Assembly (NCBI RefSeq): GCF_019670005.1
Contig: NZ_AP019783.1
Span: forward strand, 3,374,150 to 3,438,149
Length of the DNA: 64,000 nucleotides
Origin: Methylomagnum ishizawai
GTDB lineage: Bacteria; Pseudomonadota; Gammaproteobacteria; Methylococcales; Methylococcaceae
Direction: 5' to 3'
Shown: positions 63,877 through 64,000 of the stretch, in pieces
Layout of the letters: the number at the start of each line of letters is the position of its first letter
Numbering within the stretch: position 1 is the first letter of the stretch
Translations under genes and position numbers: made by a program
Notes under the pieces: generated by a model
Databases searched by the model: none
Told to the model about the DNA's origin: nothing
Seen by the model: only the letters and a program-made list of their open reading frames with translations

Positions 63877-64000
63877 TCAAAGCCAAGCCCCGATCAACAA
63901 GCCCAAACCCAGCGCCCCGCACAAACCCGCCGCCATCGGCATCGCGCCCAACAACAAACTCCCGCTGATGAGCAGCGACCCGCCGGCGATCCCGGCCAGG
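63877..64000 (-). CDS. Membrane protein C-terminus (partial)
   Basis: Minus-strand frame entering from the right edge and stopping at 63877. Forty residues form two hydrophobic helices (LAGIAGGSLLISGSLLLG and MAAGLCGALGLGLLIGAWL), a pattern seen at the ends of UbiB/ABC1-type kinases and of many small membrane proteins. Too little is visible to name it. Confidence 0.5.
   Translation of the reverse strand, partial: LAGIAGGSLLISGSLLLGAMPMAAGLCGALGLGLLIGAWL

Overview
The window is a GC-rich gammaproteobacterial chromosome. The neighbourhoods nagZ-hpt-methylthioinosine phosphorylase, ubiK-yifB, yciB-yciI-bolA-parvulin and an NrdR-controlled nrdB support this. The mix of ergothioneine genes, an N-type ATPase beta gene, PEP-CTERM and tail-collar surface proteins and many c-di-GMP proteins suggests a methanotroph-like (Methylococcaceae-type) genome, but that placement is inference.

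Left chromosomal part (1-26.8 kb). Positions 1-9643, all on the minus strand, hold a type I secretion locus: a TolC-like outer-membrane protein, a family-4-type glycosyltransferase overlapping the ABC ATPase start, the ABC ATPase, an HlyD adaptor, a small RTX protein and a large GT2 glycosyltransferase that leaves the window. Then come housekeeping genes: a parvulin, bolA, yciI, yciB, a DUF1244 gene, a FliL-like gene, nagZ, hpt, MTIP, two adenylate-cyclase/FHA genes (the second with degenerate catalytic residues), ubiK, yifB, a PIN toxin/antitoxin pair, recC without recB or recD, and egtB-egtD.

Integrated element (27036-55778). A 47-bp perfect direct repeat, the 3' part of tRNA-Val(CAC), bounds about 28.7 kb. 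The intact tRNA is at the right end, next to a tyrosine integrase (54554-55705). An older, internally deleted integrase remnant sits just outside the left repeat. The left half carries signalling cargo and insertion sequences: an ethylene-receptor-like hybrid histidine kinase, a multi-PAS GGDEF-EAL protein, a broken rhs tip, an IS4-like element, a possible IS630/IS3/IS630 composite transposon and another DDE element. The middle has a phage-type switch (YdaS/Cro-like against CI-like), apparently leaderless in both directions. A compact operon follows: kaiC, kaiB, kaiB and PAS-GGDEF-EAL. The right half is an early-phage-like operon whose promoter repeats the switch promoter and operators. It encodes a repeat protein, small proteins, an AAA_24 (Sak4-like) ATPase, a DUF3268 zinc-finger protein and the integrase. 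I see no capsid, tail, terminase or conjugation genes.

Right chromosomal part (55.8-64 kb). tRNA-Val is followed by nrdB with two NrdR boxes, a PEP-CTERM protein, an exported DNRLRE/collagen-like/tail-fibre-like protein, a tail-collar protein, a Nif11-like small protein overlapping a sulfotransferase-like gene, an orphan N-type ATPase beta gene and the end of a membrane protein.
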